48,903 nt of DNA, taken from Clostridia bacterium. Its GTDB lineage: Bacteria; Bacillota; Clostridia; Oscillospirales; Acutalibacteraceae. Under the pieces are notes generated by a model. The model was given only the letters and a program-made list of their open reading frames with translations. It was not told where the DNA came from and made no database searches. The stretch lies in contig JAFRUA010000014.1 of NCBI GenBank assembly GCA_017434855.1, positions 1 through 48,903 on the forward strand, read 5' to 3'. The position numbers were made by a program, and so were the translations under genes. Shown here in pieces: positions 20,889 to 30,368 of the stretch; within the stretch, counting starts at the first letter, position 1; each line of letters starts with the position of its first letter.

Positions 20889-23800
20889 ATGAAACGAACA
20901 AACAAACTTTGGCTCGCGTTGCTGCTGACGGCATTGCTGTTGCTCGGCACGGTCGCAACCGGCTTTTCCGCCGTGGCGGAAGGGGAAACAATTGTTGATT
21001 CCGGCTATTGCGGCGCGGAAGGCAACGAAGAAAACGCAAGCTGGGCCCTCAACCGGGACGGAACACTGACGATCAGCGGCGAGGGCGAAGTGTATGGACG
21101 GGTCTCCGCTATGGGCGATACTCCGTGGACGTTGTATAACTATGGCGGTGTAGAAGAAGTACAAATACAACAGGTAATCATCGAACCTGGCATCACGAAT
21201 GTTCCTGCAGCCATGTGCCTTTGCAACAGCAATCTGACGCACGTTGAAATTCCGGACACTGTGACGCATATCGACGAATGGGCATTCTATAGATGCAGTC
21301 ATCTTTCCTATATTGACGTTCCGGACTCTGTGACTACAATCGGCGCCTCTGTCTTTCAGTGCTGCGACAAACTGCTCTCTATCCGTTTGCCGGAACAGCT
21401 GTCTTGCATCAGCCAGAACACATTTCTTGAATGTAAAAGTCTGGAAAGTGTGATTATTCCGAAAAGCGTGACGTTGATTAAAAACGGTGCGTTCAAAGAA
21501 GCGGACAGGCTCAGTGACGTCTATTTTTCCGGCAGCGAAGAAGAATGGAACAATATCTCCGTTCAAAGCAACAATGACGAACTGCTTGCGGCAACAATTC
21601 ATTTTATCAGCGAAGGACCGGAAATCGGACCTTCGCAGCCGACCGATAACTACAACTGGCAGCCGATCCCGACCTCACCCGACGATCTTGCGGAAGGCGA
21701 CTGGTATCTTGATTTCACAGACTTTCAGGGTGCGCTCAATCTTATGCTCTCGATGGCGGTGCCGGGTACGGAGGACGACTGGTATTTTGACGAAGACGCT
21801 ATGGTGCTGAAAGTGGAAGGCGTGATTCCGCAAGGTATGACGGTATTCAATCCTGACGGAACATACAAACAGTACCCGGAAACCATGGTCAAAATGGAAC
21901 CCGACGATCAGCTGCCAGGCTGCATGGAATACTTTGTCTATCGTTTTTTGAACCGTGTCGGTCAAAGCTGGGTCTGGCTGTCTTCGCAGGATCCGTATTA
22001 TTCCGTCCGGGGATATCGCATCGATTATCCGGCGCTTGCCCGTCAGGTGATAGCCGCCGATGACAGGTGGAGCGATGCGGATTATGATACCGTGCTTGCC
22101 CTCGTGCGCGAAGGCGAATGGATCGCCGATCTGGATCACGGGTTGCTGAAAGGCTGCTACGGGATTTCCACCGAGCTGACCGCATTTGGCAGAGACCAGT
22201 ACCGGTTCGTACTTCCTTCCGCAGCGTTTTTTGCGGCCTGTGTCACAGATGAACCGATTCCGGTCCCCGAGATATCGGACCTGTCCTCCCTCAGCGGACA
22301 ATGGGGCGATACGATCAGCTGGACGCTGGAAGACGGCACACTGACCATCAGCGGTACCGGCGAATTGAAGGAGCAAATCAACACGGTTCAGGAAGGCCCA
22401 ATCTACTCCAGCCTGTATTATAACTGGGAGGAACTGTCCTTCCGCACATCCGGAAACGGCTACGGAAGAAGCCGTTCGCTGCTACAGGATGAAATCAACA
22501 ATGCTTTATGTGCTCATTTTGATGTCGTGAATCCAAGCGATGACTCGCTGGAACAGGCAATCATGGATGGCAGACTGGATCCGATTGAAGCTATGGAATA
22601 CTATTATGACTTGATTCGTGAGGTAAAAACGGTTGTGATCGAAGAAGGGATCACCTCTGTTAACAGGTATGTTTTGTCATCTCTCTCTCCTCAAAAGCTG
22701 GTTTTGCCTGCATCCATGACCTACGGAAACATCGAGTTGAATCTGCCGTTCTTTTTCTCGAGCTTTTTCGATGTGGATATCTATATTGCAAACCCCGAAG
22801 CAGATTTTACGCCTTTGCAGGTTTCGATTCCTGCTTTTTCCGAAGCGTTTCTTTCTCTGGCATCTGACGAAATCACCCGCTGTGCAAAGAAAATTGTGGC
22901 AAAGCAATACGAACTGATGGCGGAGGAAGATCGCTATGATTCAATCCTTAAAGAGCTGTTCGAAGTGAAAATGGGAATCAATTCCGCACCGCCCTATTAC
23001 CCGAGTCTGATAAAAACCTGTGACCAGGTCGTTGCCGACTGGAACGCTCGGACCGGCAGCCACTATACTTCCGCCGATGATTTGATCGCGGATTGCATTG
23101 CGGCGATCAACGCTTTGTATGGTACTGATTTCACCGCGCCGGAGGATCTGTTCTATGCTTATCCGAGCGGTTTATCCGCTTGTGAAACGCAAGCTTATCA
23201 GGATGCAAAAAACGCTTATTGGGATCGAGAAGCACAGGAACTGTTTGCCGATGATCCGAATATGGAGGTTTTCTTCCATGAAATCTATGAGGGCGAACAT
23301 CTCACATTCAGCCTTGGTCAGGCGATCCCGGCCTCGGAAGACGGCACGGTGTACTGCGTGCCGGACTGGATCACCATCCACGGTTATCCCGGCTCCACGG
23401 CCGAAACTGCGGCGGCAACCAGCGGCGTCAAGTTCGCGCCGTACGGCACCTGCGGAGACAACCTTGTCTGGACGATGGACAATAATGTCCTGACCATCAG
23501 CGGCACGGGCGCCATGGCGGACTATACCGACAGCGATCCCGCCCCCTGGATGGAATATTTTGCCGATCCCGACGCCGCGATCACCGTGCTGCTGGAAGAA
23601 GGCGTCACACGCATCGGCACAAATGCGTTCCCCGCGGCGGAAGGTCTGAAAGAGATGATCGTGCTGAACAAGCAATGTGACCTTTCTTCGCTTGTGATCT
23701 TGGAGCCGGCGATGCTGCGCGGCTATCTTGATTCGACGGCGGAAGCGTACGGCAACGCCCATGAGGACGACAGCCTGTTTGAGCCGCTGTGCCCGAAGGA

Positions 23801-24089
23801 TTATCACCATACGGTCTCGCTGATCGAAGAGGAACCCTCCACCTGTATTGAACATGGCCATGAACCGGGCGTCTACTGCGACGACTGCGAAGAGGTGATT
23901 TACGGAAATCAAACAAGACCACTGACTGACCACACATGGAGCGAGTGGAGCGAAAAAGACGGCGTCAAGACCCGCACCTGCTCTGTCTGTAAAAAGACCC
24001 AGCAGGAGGGCGAGCGCGACAACTTCATTATGAGAGCGATGCGCGCCATCGTCGCCTGGCTCAAAAAGCTTCTGAGCTTCTTCGGCTGA
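20889..24089 (+). CDS. Secreted BspA-type leucine-rich-repeat surface protein
   Basis: 1066 aa. Signal peptide 1-30. Then blocks of the BspA/LRR_5 type: a TLTISGEGE motif near 60, LRR units (about 110-210) with repeating VTHIDEWAFYRCSHLSYI-like lines, another TLTISGTGEL near 485, and VLTISGTGAMADYTDSDPAPW near 865. Near the C-terminus come Cys-rich stretches (CDDCEEVIY, CSVCKKTQQ) and a final amphipathic tail MRAIVAWLKKLLSFFG. Such proteins are surface or secreted adhesin-like proteins in gut clostridia. Start at 20889 with AAAGGTGG upstream. The LytTR operator upstream implies control by the neighbouring two-component system. Confidence 0.82.
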   Translation: MKRTNKLWLALLLTALLLLGTVATGFSAVAEGETIVDSGYCGAEGNEENASWALNRDGTLTISGEGEVYGRVSAMGDTPWTLYNYGGVEEVQIQQVIIEPGITNVPAAMCLCNSNLTHVEIPDTVTHIDEWAFYRCSHLSYIDVPDSVTTIGASVFQCCDKLLSIRLPEQLSCISQNTFLECKSLESVIIPKSVTLIKNGAFKEADRLSDVYFSGSEEEWNNISVQSNNDELLAATIHFISEGPEIGPSQPTDNYNWQPIPTSPDDLAEGDWYLDFTDFQGALNLMLSMAVPGTEDDWYFDEDAMVLKVEGVIPQGMTVFNPDGTYKQYPETMVKMEPDDQLPGCMEYFVYRFLNRVGQSWVWLSSQDPYYSVRGYRIDYPALARQVIAADDRWSDADYDTVLALVREGEWIADLDHGLLKGCYGISTELTAFGRDQYRFVLPSAAFFAACVTDEPIPVPEISDLSSLSGQWGDTISWTLEDGTLTISGTGELKEQINTVQEGPIYSSLYYNWEELSFRTSGNGYGRSRSLLQDEINNALCAHFDVVNPSDDSLEQAIMDGRLDPIEAMEYYYDLIREVKTVVIEEGITSVNRYVLSSLSPQKLVLPASMTYGNIELNLPFFFSSFFDVDIYIANPEADFTPLQVSIPAFSEAFLSLASDEITRCAKKIVAKQYELMAEEDRYDSILKELFEVKMGINSAPPYYPSLIKTCDQVVADWNARTGSHYTSADDLIADCIAAINALYGTDFTAPEDLFYAYPSGLSACETQAYQDAKNAYWDREAQELFADDPNMEVFFHEIYEGEHLTFSLGQAIPASEDGTVYCVPDWITIHGYPGSTAETAAATSGVKFAPYGTCGDNLVWTMDNNVLTISGTGAMADYTDSDPAPWMEYFADPDAAITVLLEEGVTRIGTNAFPAAEGLKEMIVLNKQCDLSSLVILEPAMLRGYLDSTAEAYGNAHEDDSLFEPLCPKDYHHTVSLIEEEPSTCIEHGHEPGVYCDDCEEVIYGNQTRPLTDHTWSEWSEKDGVKTRTCSVCKKTQQEGERDNFIMRAMRAIVAWLKKLLSFFG

Positions 24090-24105
24090 GCCGCACAATA
24101 CCAAA

Positions 24106-24138
24106 ACAGCCCGCCGGTATTCCGGTGGGCTGTTTGCG
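24106..24138 (+). terminator. Terminator after the BspA-like gene
   Basis: ACAGCCCGCCGG (24106-24117) pairs with CCGGTGGGCTGT (24122-24133) over TATT; followed by TTGCG, so the U-tract is poor. Confidence 0.65.
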
Positions 24139-24145
24139 TCAAACC

Positions 24146-24178
24146 GCCGTTCACTCCCCGTGAACGGCCTTTGTTTTT
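24146..24178 (+). terminator. Second terminator hairpin
   Basis: GCCGTTCAC (24146-24154) pairs exactly with GTGAACGGC (24160-24168), followed by CTTTGTTTTTG. Confidence 0.7.
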
Positions 24179-24243
24179 GTCTCCTCTTCTTTCAATGTAC
24201 AAGCCTTCCGGGCCTTCCACCAGGTTATGTCAAGAGTTTTTCG

Positions 24244-24476
24244 CACATTTGAGTGAAAACCTCAAATGTGAAGATAATCAAGAGGATATTTCCAGATTCC
24301 CGAGCCTGCAGCCCTGGAATCTATGCAGAGGCAGCCACCGCCGACAGGCGGCTTGGCCTTGACGGGCAAGAAAAGTGCAGTAAACTAAACCTACGACGGG
24401 TAGGCCAAGTTTCAGGATATTTCCGAGTTTCCGTCGCCGGGCATTTTTCACTGCACTTTTCGCAGGCGGTCAAGGC
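24244..24476. repeat. Inverted-repeat debris, probably IS-derived
   Basis: No gene is seen in 24090-24485. It contains a 10-bp hairpin CACATTTGAG/CTCAAATGTG (24244-24270), two direct GGATATTTCC-type boxes (near 24285 and 24416), and inverted arms: GCCTTGAC...AAAAGTGCAGT (24356-24381) against ACTGCACTTTT...GTCAAGGC (24450-24476). It adjoins the IS256 fragment and may be the end of a mobile element. Confidence 0.5.
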
Positions 24477-24485
24477 TGGCGAAGA

Positions 24486-24707
24486 TTATGCAGAGGTGCT
24501 TGCCCTTGCTGTTTGACGTTCTCGTTCCATTTCATAGAGACGGTCCATATTAAGGTAAGTTTTTACACCCCATTCCGAGGCAGAAACAAACCGAAGCCTG
24601 GCACAGACCAGCATCAGAGCGCTGTTTCCATCCGGAAAGCAGCCAACCGCATTGGTACGGCGTCTGATTTCACGATTAATCCGTTCTATTCTATGCATTT
24701 TATTCAT
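24486..24707 (-). pseudogene. IS256-family transposase, C-terminal fragment
   Basis: 73-codon frame containing RINREIRRRTNAVGCFPDGN and SALMLVCARLRFVSASEWG, the C-terminal block of IS256/mutator transposases. The catalytic DDE domain is missing, so it is inactive. It is a different copy from the one at 18.1-18.5 kb because the residues differ (VSASEWGVKTYLNM versus VAGTQWGNKKYMSM). Confidence 0.82.
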
Positions 24708-24723
24708 TCTTTTTTTGTTTGAA

Positions 24724-25146
24724 TCAATTTGAGCGGTTTAGAATATCTAGCAGTTCTCGCGGCGTTACCACGAACGGCTTTACAGGAAAGTGTTTTGTGT
24801 TTCCCGTCACAAGGTAAGCATCATCGCCTTCGGTGTGTTTTTCCAAAACGACTTCATAGAATGGCAAATCTTTCATGTCTGGCAGAGTAATGCCGGTTGG
24901 AGACGGTTCCACAAGAATACCGTACTGCTCAACTGCGGAAAGCAAATACTCCACAACATCCGGCGAAAAGCCAAATTTCTTTCGGTTTAATACTTCGCGG
25001 TATTCTTTTGTGATGTCATTGCTGTAAATCGGTATGATTTCACCGCCGAGCAGTCTAATGATTACCTGTACCGTCGCCGCATCTTCATTGCCTGACAGCA
25101 AAGCGGAAACAAGCACATTGGTGTCGATTACAGCATAACAAATCAT
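24724..25146 (-). CDS. PIN-domain toxin of a type II toxin-antitoxin system
   Basis: 140 aa. Begins MICYAVIDTNVLVSALLSGN: D8-T-N is the first acidic position of PIN nucleases; further acidic residues lie near E48 (ITKEYREVL) and D108-D109 (EGDDAYLVTGNTKHFP). The family is described as 'putative toxin, PIN family', which cuts RNA in the cytoplasm. It overlaps the antitoxin stop by 4 bp, and the antitoxin is upstream, the usual order. Probably stabilises the surrounding island. Confidence 0.85.
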   Translation of the reverse strand: MICYAVIDTNVLVSALLSGNEDAATVQVIIRLLGGEIIPIYSNDITKEYREVLNRKKFGFSPDVVEYLLSAVEQYGILVEPSPTGITLPDMKDLPFYEVVLEKHTEGDDAYLVTGNTKHFPVKPFVVTPRELLDILNRSN

Positions 25147-25442
25147 CCGTCAGCCTCCCTGCGTGCTCTTCCGATTTCATCATTGATTTCATTAAGTGTC
25201 ATGTCTGACAGACCATTCTTTTTTGCCTGCGCACGCAGCGCTTGAAAAGCCTGTATTGCTCCGTTTCTCGTAACCTGAAAATCAGGTGATGAGATTTCAA
25301 ACGGGATGCGGCGCTGCCTTACAACAGCTCTTGCAAATACATTGATTGCGGTTGTCATATTCATGCCGAAATCCTGACAAAGTTTGTCAAACTGATTCTT
25401 TAATGTTTCGTCCATACGGACGCTGAATGTTGCTTGTGCCAT
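25143..25442 (-). CDS. RelB/DinJ-type antitoxin
   Basis: 99 aa. N-terminus MAQATFSVRMDETLKNQFDK is a ribbon-helix-helix domain of the RelB/DinJ family; the C-terminal half (about 50-99) would wrap the toxin. Start at 25442 has GGAGGTG 6 nt upstream; the open frame back to 25460 includes this ribosome site. RelB antitoxins more often pair with RelE-type toxins; pairing with a PIN toxin is known in clostridia. Autorepression of the operon is expected from the family. Confidence 0.85.
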   Translation of the reverse strand: MAQATFSVRMDETLKNQFDKLCQDFGMNMTTAINVFARAVVRQRRIPFEISSPDFQVTRNGAIQAFQALRAQAKKNGLSDMTLNEINDEIGRARREADG

Positions 25443-25537
25443 AATGTGCACCTCCTTCATCTATATTATATGCAATTAGGTGTAAAAAGTCAATAGAAAA
25501 AACCTGATGGGTGCAAATTTCAATTTCTAATTTGTAT

Positions 25538-25597
25538 ACTCCTGACTTCGTAAACGTGTACGACGATACGCTTGAGGAGACGAAATATCTTAGTTAA
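25538..25597 (+). pseudogene. Possible C-terminal remnant of an unknown gene
   Basis: The frame TPDFVNVYDDTLEETKYLS plus stop (25538-25597) looks protein-like but has no start or upstream continuation. It ends 17 bp before the ribosome site of the next pseudogene. Could be chance. Confidence 0.25.
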
Positions 25598-25627
25598 AGC
25601 AATGAAAGAATTCAAGGAGGCCTTTTT

Positions 25628-26164
25628 ATGAAAAAACGATGCAAAAATCGATCGGCGTGCTGCTTTCGCTGATTATGCTTCTGTCCGTATTCGCGGGGCT
25701 GCCTGTATTCGCTGAACCGGCGGTGCTGGCAAGCGGCGAAGTGGGCGCCGAGGGCGACAATATCATCTGGACGCTCATGAGAGATACTCTACACAGTCGA
25801 CACGTCGTTTATTGACGTTAACGAACACTCCGTCATTTTCCGCATGGATCTCGGCGGCAAAAGTGCGGTGTTTACCGGCGACGCACAGGTGAATGCCGGA
25901 AACAAGACGCTTGCCGACTGGGAGAGCAGCGGCCTGATTGACTGCGACATTTGTAAAATGGCGCACCACGGACAGGACGGCGTTGACCGCAATTTCTACG
26001 AGGCCGTGTCGCCGGAGATCTGCCTTTGGCCGACGCCGACATGGGTGTGGGATAACGTCAACGGCAATCTGCAAACGCTGGAGGTTCGCGGTTGGATCGA
26101 CGAGCTCGGTGTCAAGGAAAACTATGTTGCCAAAGATGGCTCCCATGTGCTGTATCTGGACTGA
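25628..26164 (+). pseudogene. Broken secreted protein: signal peptide of a BspA-like protein joined to a metallo-beta-lactamase C-terminus
   Basis: AAGGAGG (25614-25620) stands 7 nt before ATG 25628, but that frame stops after 14 codons. Adding one A to the six-A run at 25631-25636 would read MKKTMQKSIGVLLSLIMLLS, a good signal peptide, followed by VGAEGDNIIWTL, the usual start of a BspA-type repeat. At about 25775 the frame breaks again and the next frame gives FIDVNEHSVIFRMDLGGKSA, FTGDAQ and KMAHHGQDG, the C-terminal part of a ComEC-like metallo-beta-lactamase. So one internal deletion and one homopolymer slip, or two fused remnants. Confidence 0.7.
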
Positions 26165-26308
26165 ACCATATCACAACTGAGATTCTGTCCGATAAAGAAC
26201 GATCCGTTTGTTTCATGAATTCAACGAACAGATGCCAGACTGACAAATTCCATTTTGACAAACCATCCGGAATGTATCATTTTGGTAGTAATAGACAATC
26301 AAAAACGC

Positions 26309-26350
26309 CCCATAACAGATGGGTTTTTAAGCCTTCTGTGGGGCATTTCT
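26309..26350 (-). repeat. Second copy of the integrase 3' end and hairpin
   Basis: Positions 26325-26346 are the same as 17755-17776, which encode the last residues (APQKA plus stop) of the decayed integrase. In the same orientation they again end an APQKA frame here. GCCCCA/TGGGGC arms make a terminator-like hairpin (26309-26346) in both places. No other integrase sequence is present. The gap 26165-26531 otherwise holds only a terminator. Confidence 0.55.
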
Positions 26351-26387
26351 TTTGTCTGTTATCCTTACCGTTGCGGAAATAGTAAAA

Positions 26388-26430
26388 AGACCACATCCAT
26401 GGATTTACTCCAAAGATGTGGCCTTTTCTG
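26388..26430. terminator. Terminator hairpin
   Basis: GACCACATC and GATGTGGCC arms around a CATGGATTTACTCCAAA loop, with A-run upstream and CTTTTCT downstream, so it could work in both directions. It lies about 100 bp after the oppA stop on the minus strand. Confidence 0.65.
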
Positions 26431-26531
26431 TTGTGGTCCCGCTTGAAGACGTCACTAAAAATGGTTAAATTGAACTGTCGTTAAGTGAGTGCATCCAAAA
26501 GGGGTCCCTTGTGTTATTCGGTTTTGCGAGA

Positions 26532-28160
26532 TTAGTCGACGTAACCGTACTGGAAGTACCAGTAGCCGTACGGGCTGTGCCATACGCCCTTGAGGGAAGA
26601 GCTCTGGAGCCAGAAGTCGTTGTAGTAAGCGACAGGAATGTTGGCGTAATCTTCCATCATGATCTTCTCAGCGTTGTGGAGCGCCTCGAAGTGCTTGGTG
26701 GCGTTGGCGACCTTGGAGTCATCGATGGCCTTGTCGAAGTCCGGGTTGTTGTACTTACCGTCGTTGTTGCCATTGGTGGAGTACAGGAGTTCGATCATGT
26801 TGGAGGCGTCATTGTAGTCCATGACCCAACCGTTTCTGGCGACTTCATAGTTGCCTTCACGGCGCTGCGGAGTGAAGGAAGCCCACTCGACCTTGTCGAT
26901 GTTCATCGTGATACCGAGGACATTTTTGTAGGTCTGCTGCAGGTATTCGGCGACTGCCACGTGGTAGCCGGAGTCGTTCGTGGAGTAAGTGATGACCGGG
27001 AAGCCTTCGCCGTTCGGATAGCCTGCCTCAGCAAGCGCTTCCTGAGCGGCCTTCTTGTTGGCCTCGTAGTCATGGCTGATGTAGGTCTCGCCGCCGTTGG
27101 CTTTGACAGCGTTGTCAAAGAAGGAACCCTGCGCATCGACGACGCCGGGGCCTACGAAGTTGTAAGCCGGGGTGTAGGTGCCCTGCATGATGGTGTTCGC
27201 GATATAATCGCGGTCGATGGCGAGGTTGAGCGCCTTACGGACGTTAACGTCGTTGAACGGCTCCTTCTCGCAGTTAAGGTTGAGATAATACGTGCCGAGG
27301 ATGGTGTCGACGTAGAAGTCTCCGCCGTCAGCAGCCTTCGTGAGGCCGGGGATCTCTTCCGTCGGAACGTCTTTAATCAGCTGAGCTTCGCCGCTGGTGT
27401 AAGCAGCATAGGCAGCGCTGGAGTCTTCGAGGAGCAGGAAGTTGATCACGTCGGTGACGATCTTATCCTTGTCCCAACCGCCGTTGTAGTTCGGGTTTTT
27501 CTCGCAGACGATGCGCTCGCCCGGAGTCCAGGACTTGATCATGTACGGGCCGTTGCAGACGTAGGTCTCGGGAGCGGTTGCCCAAGCGTCGCCGTTGGCC
27601 TCGATGGTAGCCTTCTGAACGGGGCTCATGGTGCCGAACGCAACGATCTTGTCGAAGTAAGAGCAGGGATAGGAGAGGACGATCGTGAGGGTCTTTCCGT
27701 CTTCGCTGGCCTTGACGTTGAGCTTGTCAGCGTCGGGATAACCGTCGATCATGCCGACAACGGTCTCGCCGTAGGGGGCTGCAGTCTTCGGATCGCAGAT
27801 GCGCTTCATCGTGTACTCGAAGTCTTTCGCGTTCAGCTCGGTGCCGTCGCTCCACTTCAGGTCATCACGCATGGTGAAGGTCCAGGTGAGACCGTCTGGG
27901 CTGACTTCCCAGCTTTCGGCCTGTCCGGGTTTGACCTCGTTGTTCTCATCGATGATGAGCAGGGTTTCAAACAGGGTGATGAGCATGTTGCCGCCGTCGA
28001 CAGCGCTGTTGAGCGCGGGATCAAGGGTCTCGGGATTCGGTCCGATCTGGACTGTCATCTCTTTGACGCCGGCATCTTTGCTTCCACCGCCCGAGCAGGC
28101 AGCCAGGCCGAACAGCAGGCATGCAGCAAGAAGTACGGCAAGGATTTTTTTGCTTTTCAT
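26532..28160 (-). CDS. oppA: Oligopeptide ABC transporter substrate-binding lipoprotein
   Basis: 542 aa. Lipoprotein signal peptide with lipobox LAAC (C22) followed by a Ser/Gly linker. SBP_bac_5 domain throughout: IGPNPETLDPALNS (about 39-52), WTFTMRDDLKWSDGTELNAKDF (the W-x-F-x-L/M-R family signature region, about 94-116). Captures peptides on the cell surface for the OppBCDF pump. Last gene of the operon, 207 bp after oppF; that gap shows no gene and no clear terminator. Placing oppA last is unusual and may allow separate control. Confidence 0.9.
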   Translation of the reverse strand: MKSKKILAVLLAACLLFGLAACSGGGSKDAGVKEMTVQIGPNPETLDPALNSAVDGGNMLITLFETLLIIDENNEVKPGQAESWEVSPDGLTWTFTMRDDLKWSDGTELNAKDFEYTMKRICDPKTAAPYGETVVGMIDGYPDADKLNVKASEDGKTLTIVLSYPCSYFDKIVAFGTMSPVQKATIEANGDAWATAPETYVCNGPYMIKSWTPGERIVCEKNPNYNGGWDKDKIVTDVINFLLLEDSSAAYAAYTSGEAQLIKDVPTEEIPGLTKAADGGDFYVDTILGTYYLNLNCEKEPFNDVNVRKALNLAIDRDYIANTIMQGTYTPAYNFVGPGVVDAQGSFFDNAVKANGGETYISHDYEANKKAAQEALAEAGYPNGEGFPVITYSTNDSGYHVAVAEYLQQTYKNVLGITMNIDKVEWASFTPQRREGNYEVARNGWVMDYNDASNMIELLYSTNGNNDGKYNNPDFDKAIDDSKVANATKHFEALHNAEKIMMEDYANIPVAYYNDFWLQSSSLKGVWHSPYGYWYFQYGYVD

Positions 28161-28367
28161 GGTGTATTACTCCTTTTCTTGCGGGGTTACCGCATTTTTG
28201 ATTTATTCTTAACGTCTGGCCGGCGTTGATTGATTCGGCGCACGCATATCGGCGGGGATCTCCCGGTCTGCCTTCTCCTCGGTCTTCCTTCAGCAGCGCC
28301 CAGTGAAGATCTTCACCGCTATGCACACCTCGAATCAATCGTTAACGGCAAAACGTCAGAATACACT

Positions 28368-29366
28368 TCAGATCTCCCCGAGCCTGTGGCAGGCAGCCCA
28401 GTGCCCCGTTGCCACTTCTTTGAACTCGGGCACCTCTGCGGCGCACTGTTCGTTGGCATACGGGCAGCGGGTGCGGAACCGGCAGCCGCTTGGGGGATTG
28501 ATGGGGCTGGGCACGTCGCCTTGCAGGGGAATTCGCTTGTTGGCGCGGGCAGTGATCGGGTCTGCTACGGGGATTGCGGAGATCAGGCTGCGCGTATACG
28601 GGTGCACACTGTTCGTGATCAGCTCATAGCTGTCCGCCAGTTCAACGAGCTTGCCGAGATACATGACGCCGATGCGGTTTGAAATATGGCGCACAACGCT
28701 CAGATCGTGGGCGATGAACAGGTAAGTCAGGTTCAGCTCTTTCTGCAGATCCTCAAACATGTTGACCACCTGGGCCTGGATGGAGACGTCCAGCGCGGAA
28801 ACGGGCTCATCGCAGACGATGAACTCCGGGTCGACCGCCAAAGCTCTGGCGATGCCGACTCTCTGCCTCTGCCCGCCGGAGAACTCGTGCGGGTAGCGGT
28901 TGGCGTGCTCACTGTTGAGCCCGACGGTCTCAAGCAGATGGATGATGCGGTCACGCCGTTCCTTTTTGCTGTTGGCGAGCTTGTGAATATCGATGGATTC
29001 CCCGACGATGTCCGCGATGGTCATTCTCGGATCGAGGCTCGCGTAAGGATCCTGGAAAACCATCTGCATCTTGCGGCGGTAGGGAAGCATATCGACCGCG
29101 ATCTTCTCCTTCTTGTCGAAGATGATCTCTCCGTCATAGATGATCCGGCCGTCCGTGGGCTCATAGAGCCGCAGCAACGTGCGGCCGACTGTCGTCTTGC
29201 CGCAGCCGGACTCGCCGACGAGGCCGAGCGTCTCGCCCTTGTAGATGAAAAACGACACGTCGTCCACCGCCTGAACGAACAGCTTTTTTTTGACGGTGCC
29301 GCGCGGAGGAAAGTATTGCTTCAGGTGCTCGACTTCAACGAGTTTTTTCTGTTCACTCACCGTCAA
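28368..29366 (-). CDS. oppF: Oligopeptide ABC transporter ATP-binding protein
   Basis: 332 aa cytoplasmic ATPase. Walker [10 protein letters not shown] (about 54-62), signature FSGGQRQR (about 164-171), Walker B FIVCDEP (about 183-189), then the oligopeptide-type C-terminal extension with [14 protein letters not shown]. Drives peptide uptake together with OppD. Overlaps oppD by 14 bp. Confidence 0.92.
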   Translation of the reverse strand: MTVSEQKKLVEVEHLKQYFPPRGTVKKKLFVQAVDDVSFFIYKGETLGLVGESGCGKTTVGRTLLRLYEPTDGRIIYDGEIIFDKKEKIAVDMLPYRRKMQMVFQDPYASLDPRMTIADIVGESIDIHKLANSKKERRDRIIHLLETVGLNSEHANRYPHEFSGGQRQRVGIARALAVDPEFIVCDEPVSALDVSIQAQVVNMFEDLQKELNLTYLFIAHDLSVVRHISNRIGVMYLGKLVELADSYELITNSVHPYTRSLISAIPVADPITARANKRIPLQGDVPSPINPPSGCRFRTRCPYANEQCAAEVPEFKEVATGHWAACHRLGEI

Positions 29367-30357
29367 CAGCTCCTTTCTCGAGCGCTTCCTTCTGTCTGAG
29401 CCAGCAATGGGTAAAATGCGTCTCGCTCAGGACTGTCTTTTCAGGCTTTTCGGTCAGACAGATTTTCATGCAGTTGTTGCACCTCGGAGCGAAAGGACAA
29501 CCCTTTGGCGGATTCATCAAATCGACCGGCTGACCCTCAATGGGCACGAGCCGCTCAACATTCCTGGCGTCCAACTGCGGGATGGATTTGATGAGTCCCT
29601 TGGTGTATTCATGCGACGGCTGATAGAAGATTTCATCTGTCGTCCCGTATTCGACGATATATCCGGCATACATGACGGCAATCTTATCGCACATGCTCGC
29701 CACCACGCCGAGATCGTGGGTGATCATGATGATGCTCATGCCCAGTTTTTCCCGGAGCTCCTGCATCAGTTCGAGAATCTGCGCCTGAATGGTTACGTCC
29801 AGCGCCGTCGTCGGTTCGTCTGCTATGAGCAGCTTCGGCTCACAGGCGAGGGCGATGGCGATCATGACTCTCTGTCGCATGCCGCCCGAAAGCTCGTGCG
29901 GGTATTGCTTGAGTCTCTTCTCCGGCTCGTTGATGCCGACCAGCTCGAGCAGCTCGCGCGCACGCGCCTTGACCTCCTGCTTTGTTTTGTCCGTGTGCAG
30001 CCGAATGACCTCTTCGATCTGGTTGCCTATGGTATAGACGGGATTGAGGCTCGTCATCGGGTCCTGAAATATGATTGAGACCTCGTTGCCCCGCATCTTG
30101 CGGAACTCTTTCTCCGTCATCTTGTCCACGTCGTGGCCGTTGAAGCGGATCGTTCCGCCGATGAGCTTGCCGGGGAAGGCGGTGAGCCCAATGATGGAGT
30201 AAGCGGTGACGGATTTGCCCGAGCCGGACTCGCCGACGATACCGAGCACCTCGCCGTCATCCATGGAGAATGAGACTCCGTTGAGCGCCTTGACCTCGCC
30301 CGCCGGGGTGAAAAACGAGAGGCGGACGTTGTTGATTTCCAATAATTTTTCTTTCAC
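29353..30357 (-). CDS. oppD: Oligopeptide ABC transporter ATP-binding protein
   Basis: 334 aa. Walker A GESGSGKS (about 42-49), Q-loop [11 protein letters not shown], signature LSGGMRQR (about 155-162), Walker B LLIADEP, and a C-terminal Cys-rich extension [14 protein letters not shown]. Starts 11 bp after oppC. Works as a heterodimer with OppF under the OppBC membrane channel. Confidence 0.92.
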   Translation of the reverse strand: MKEKLLEINNVRLSFFTPAGEVKALNGVSFSMDDGEVLGIVGESGSGKSVTAYSIIGLTAFPGKLIGGTIRFNGHDVDKMTEKEFRKMRGNEVSIIFQDPMTSLNPVYTIGNQIEEVIRLHTDKTKQEVKARARELLELVGINEPEKRLKQYPHELSGGMRQRVMIAIALACEPKLLIADEPTTALDVTIQAQILELMQELREKLGMSIIMITHDLGVVASMCDKIAVMYAGYIVEYGTTDEIFYQPSHEYTKGLIKSIPQLDARNVERLVPIEGQPVDLMNPPKGCPFAPRCNNCMKICLTEKPEKTVLSETHFTHCWLRQKEALEKGAVDGE

Positions 30358-30368
30358 GGCAGTTCTCC

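Noticed and set aside
24146-24178. Third LytTR-like site (GCCGTTCAC then GCCTTTGTT 22 bp on)
   Set aside because: It is a perfect hairpin followed by T-rich sequence after the surface-protein gene, so a terminator explains it; no promoter follows.
26511-28229. 572-codon open frame on the plus strand opposite oppA
   Set aside because: It is the shadow of the oppA gene, whose product has a clear lipobox and SBP_bac_5 motifs; the antisense product resembles nothing.
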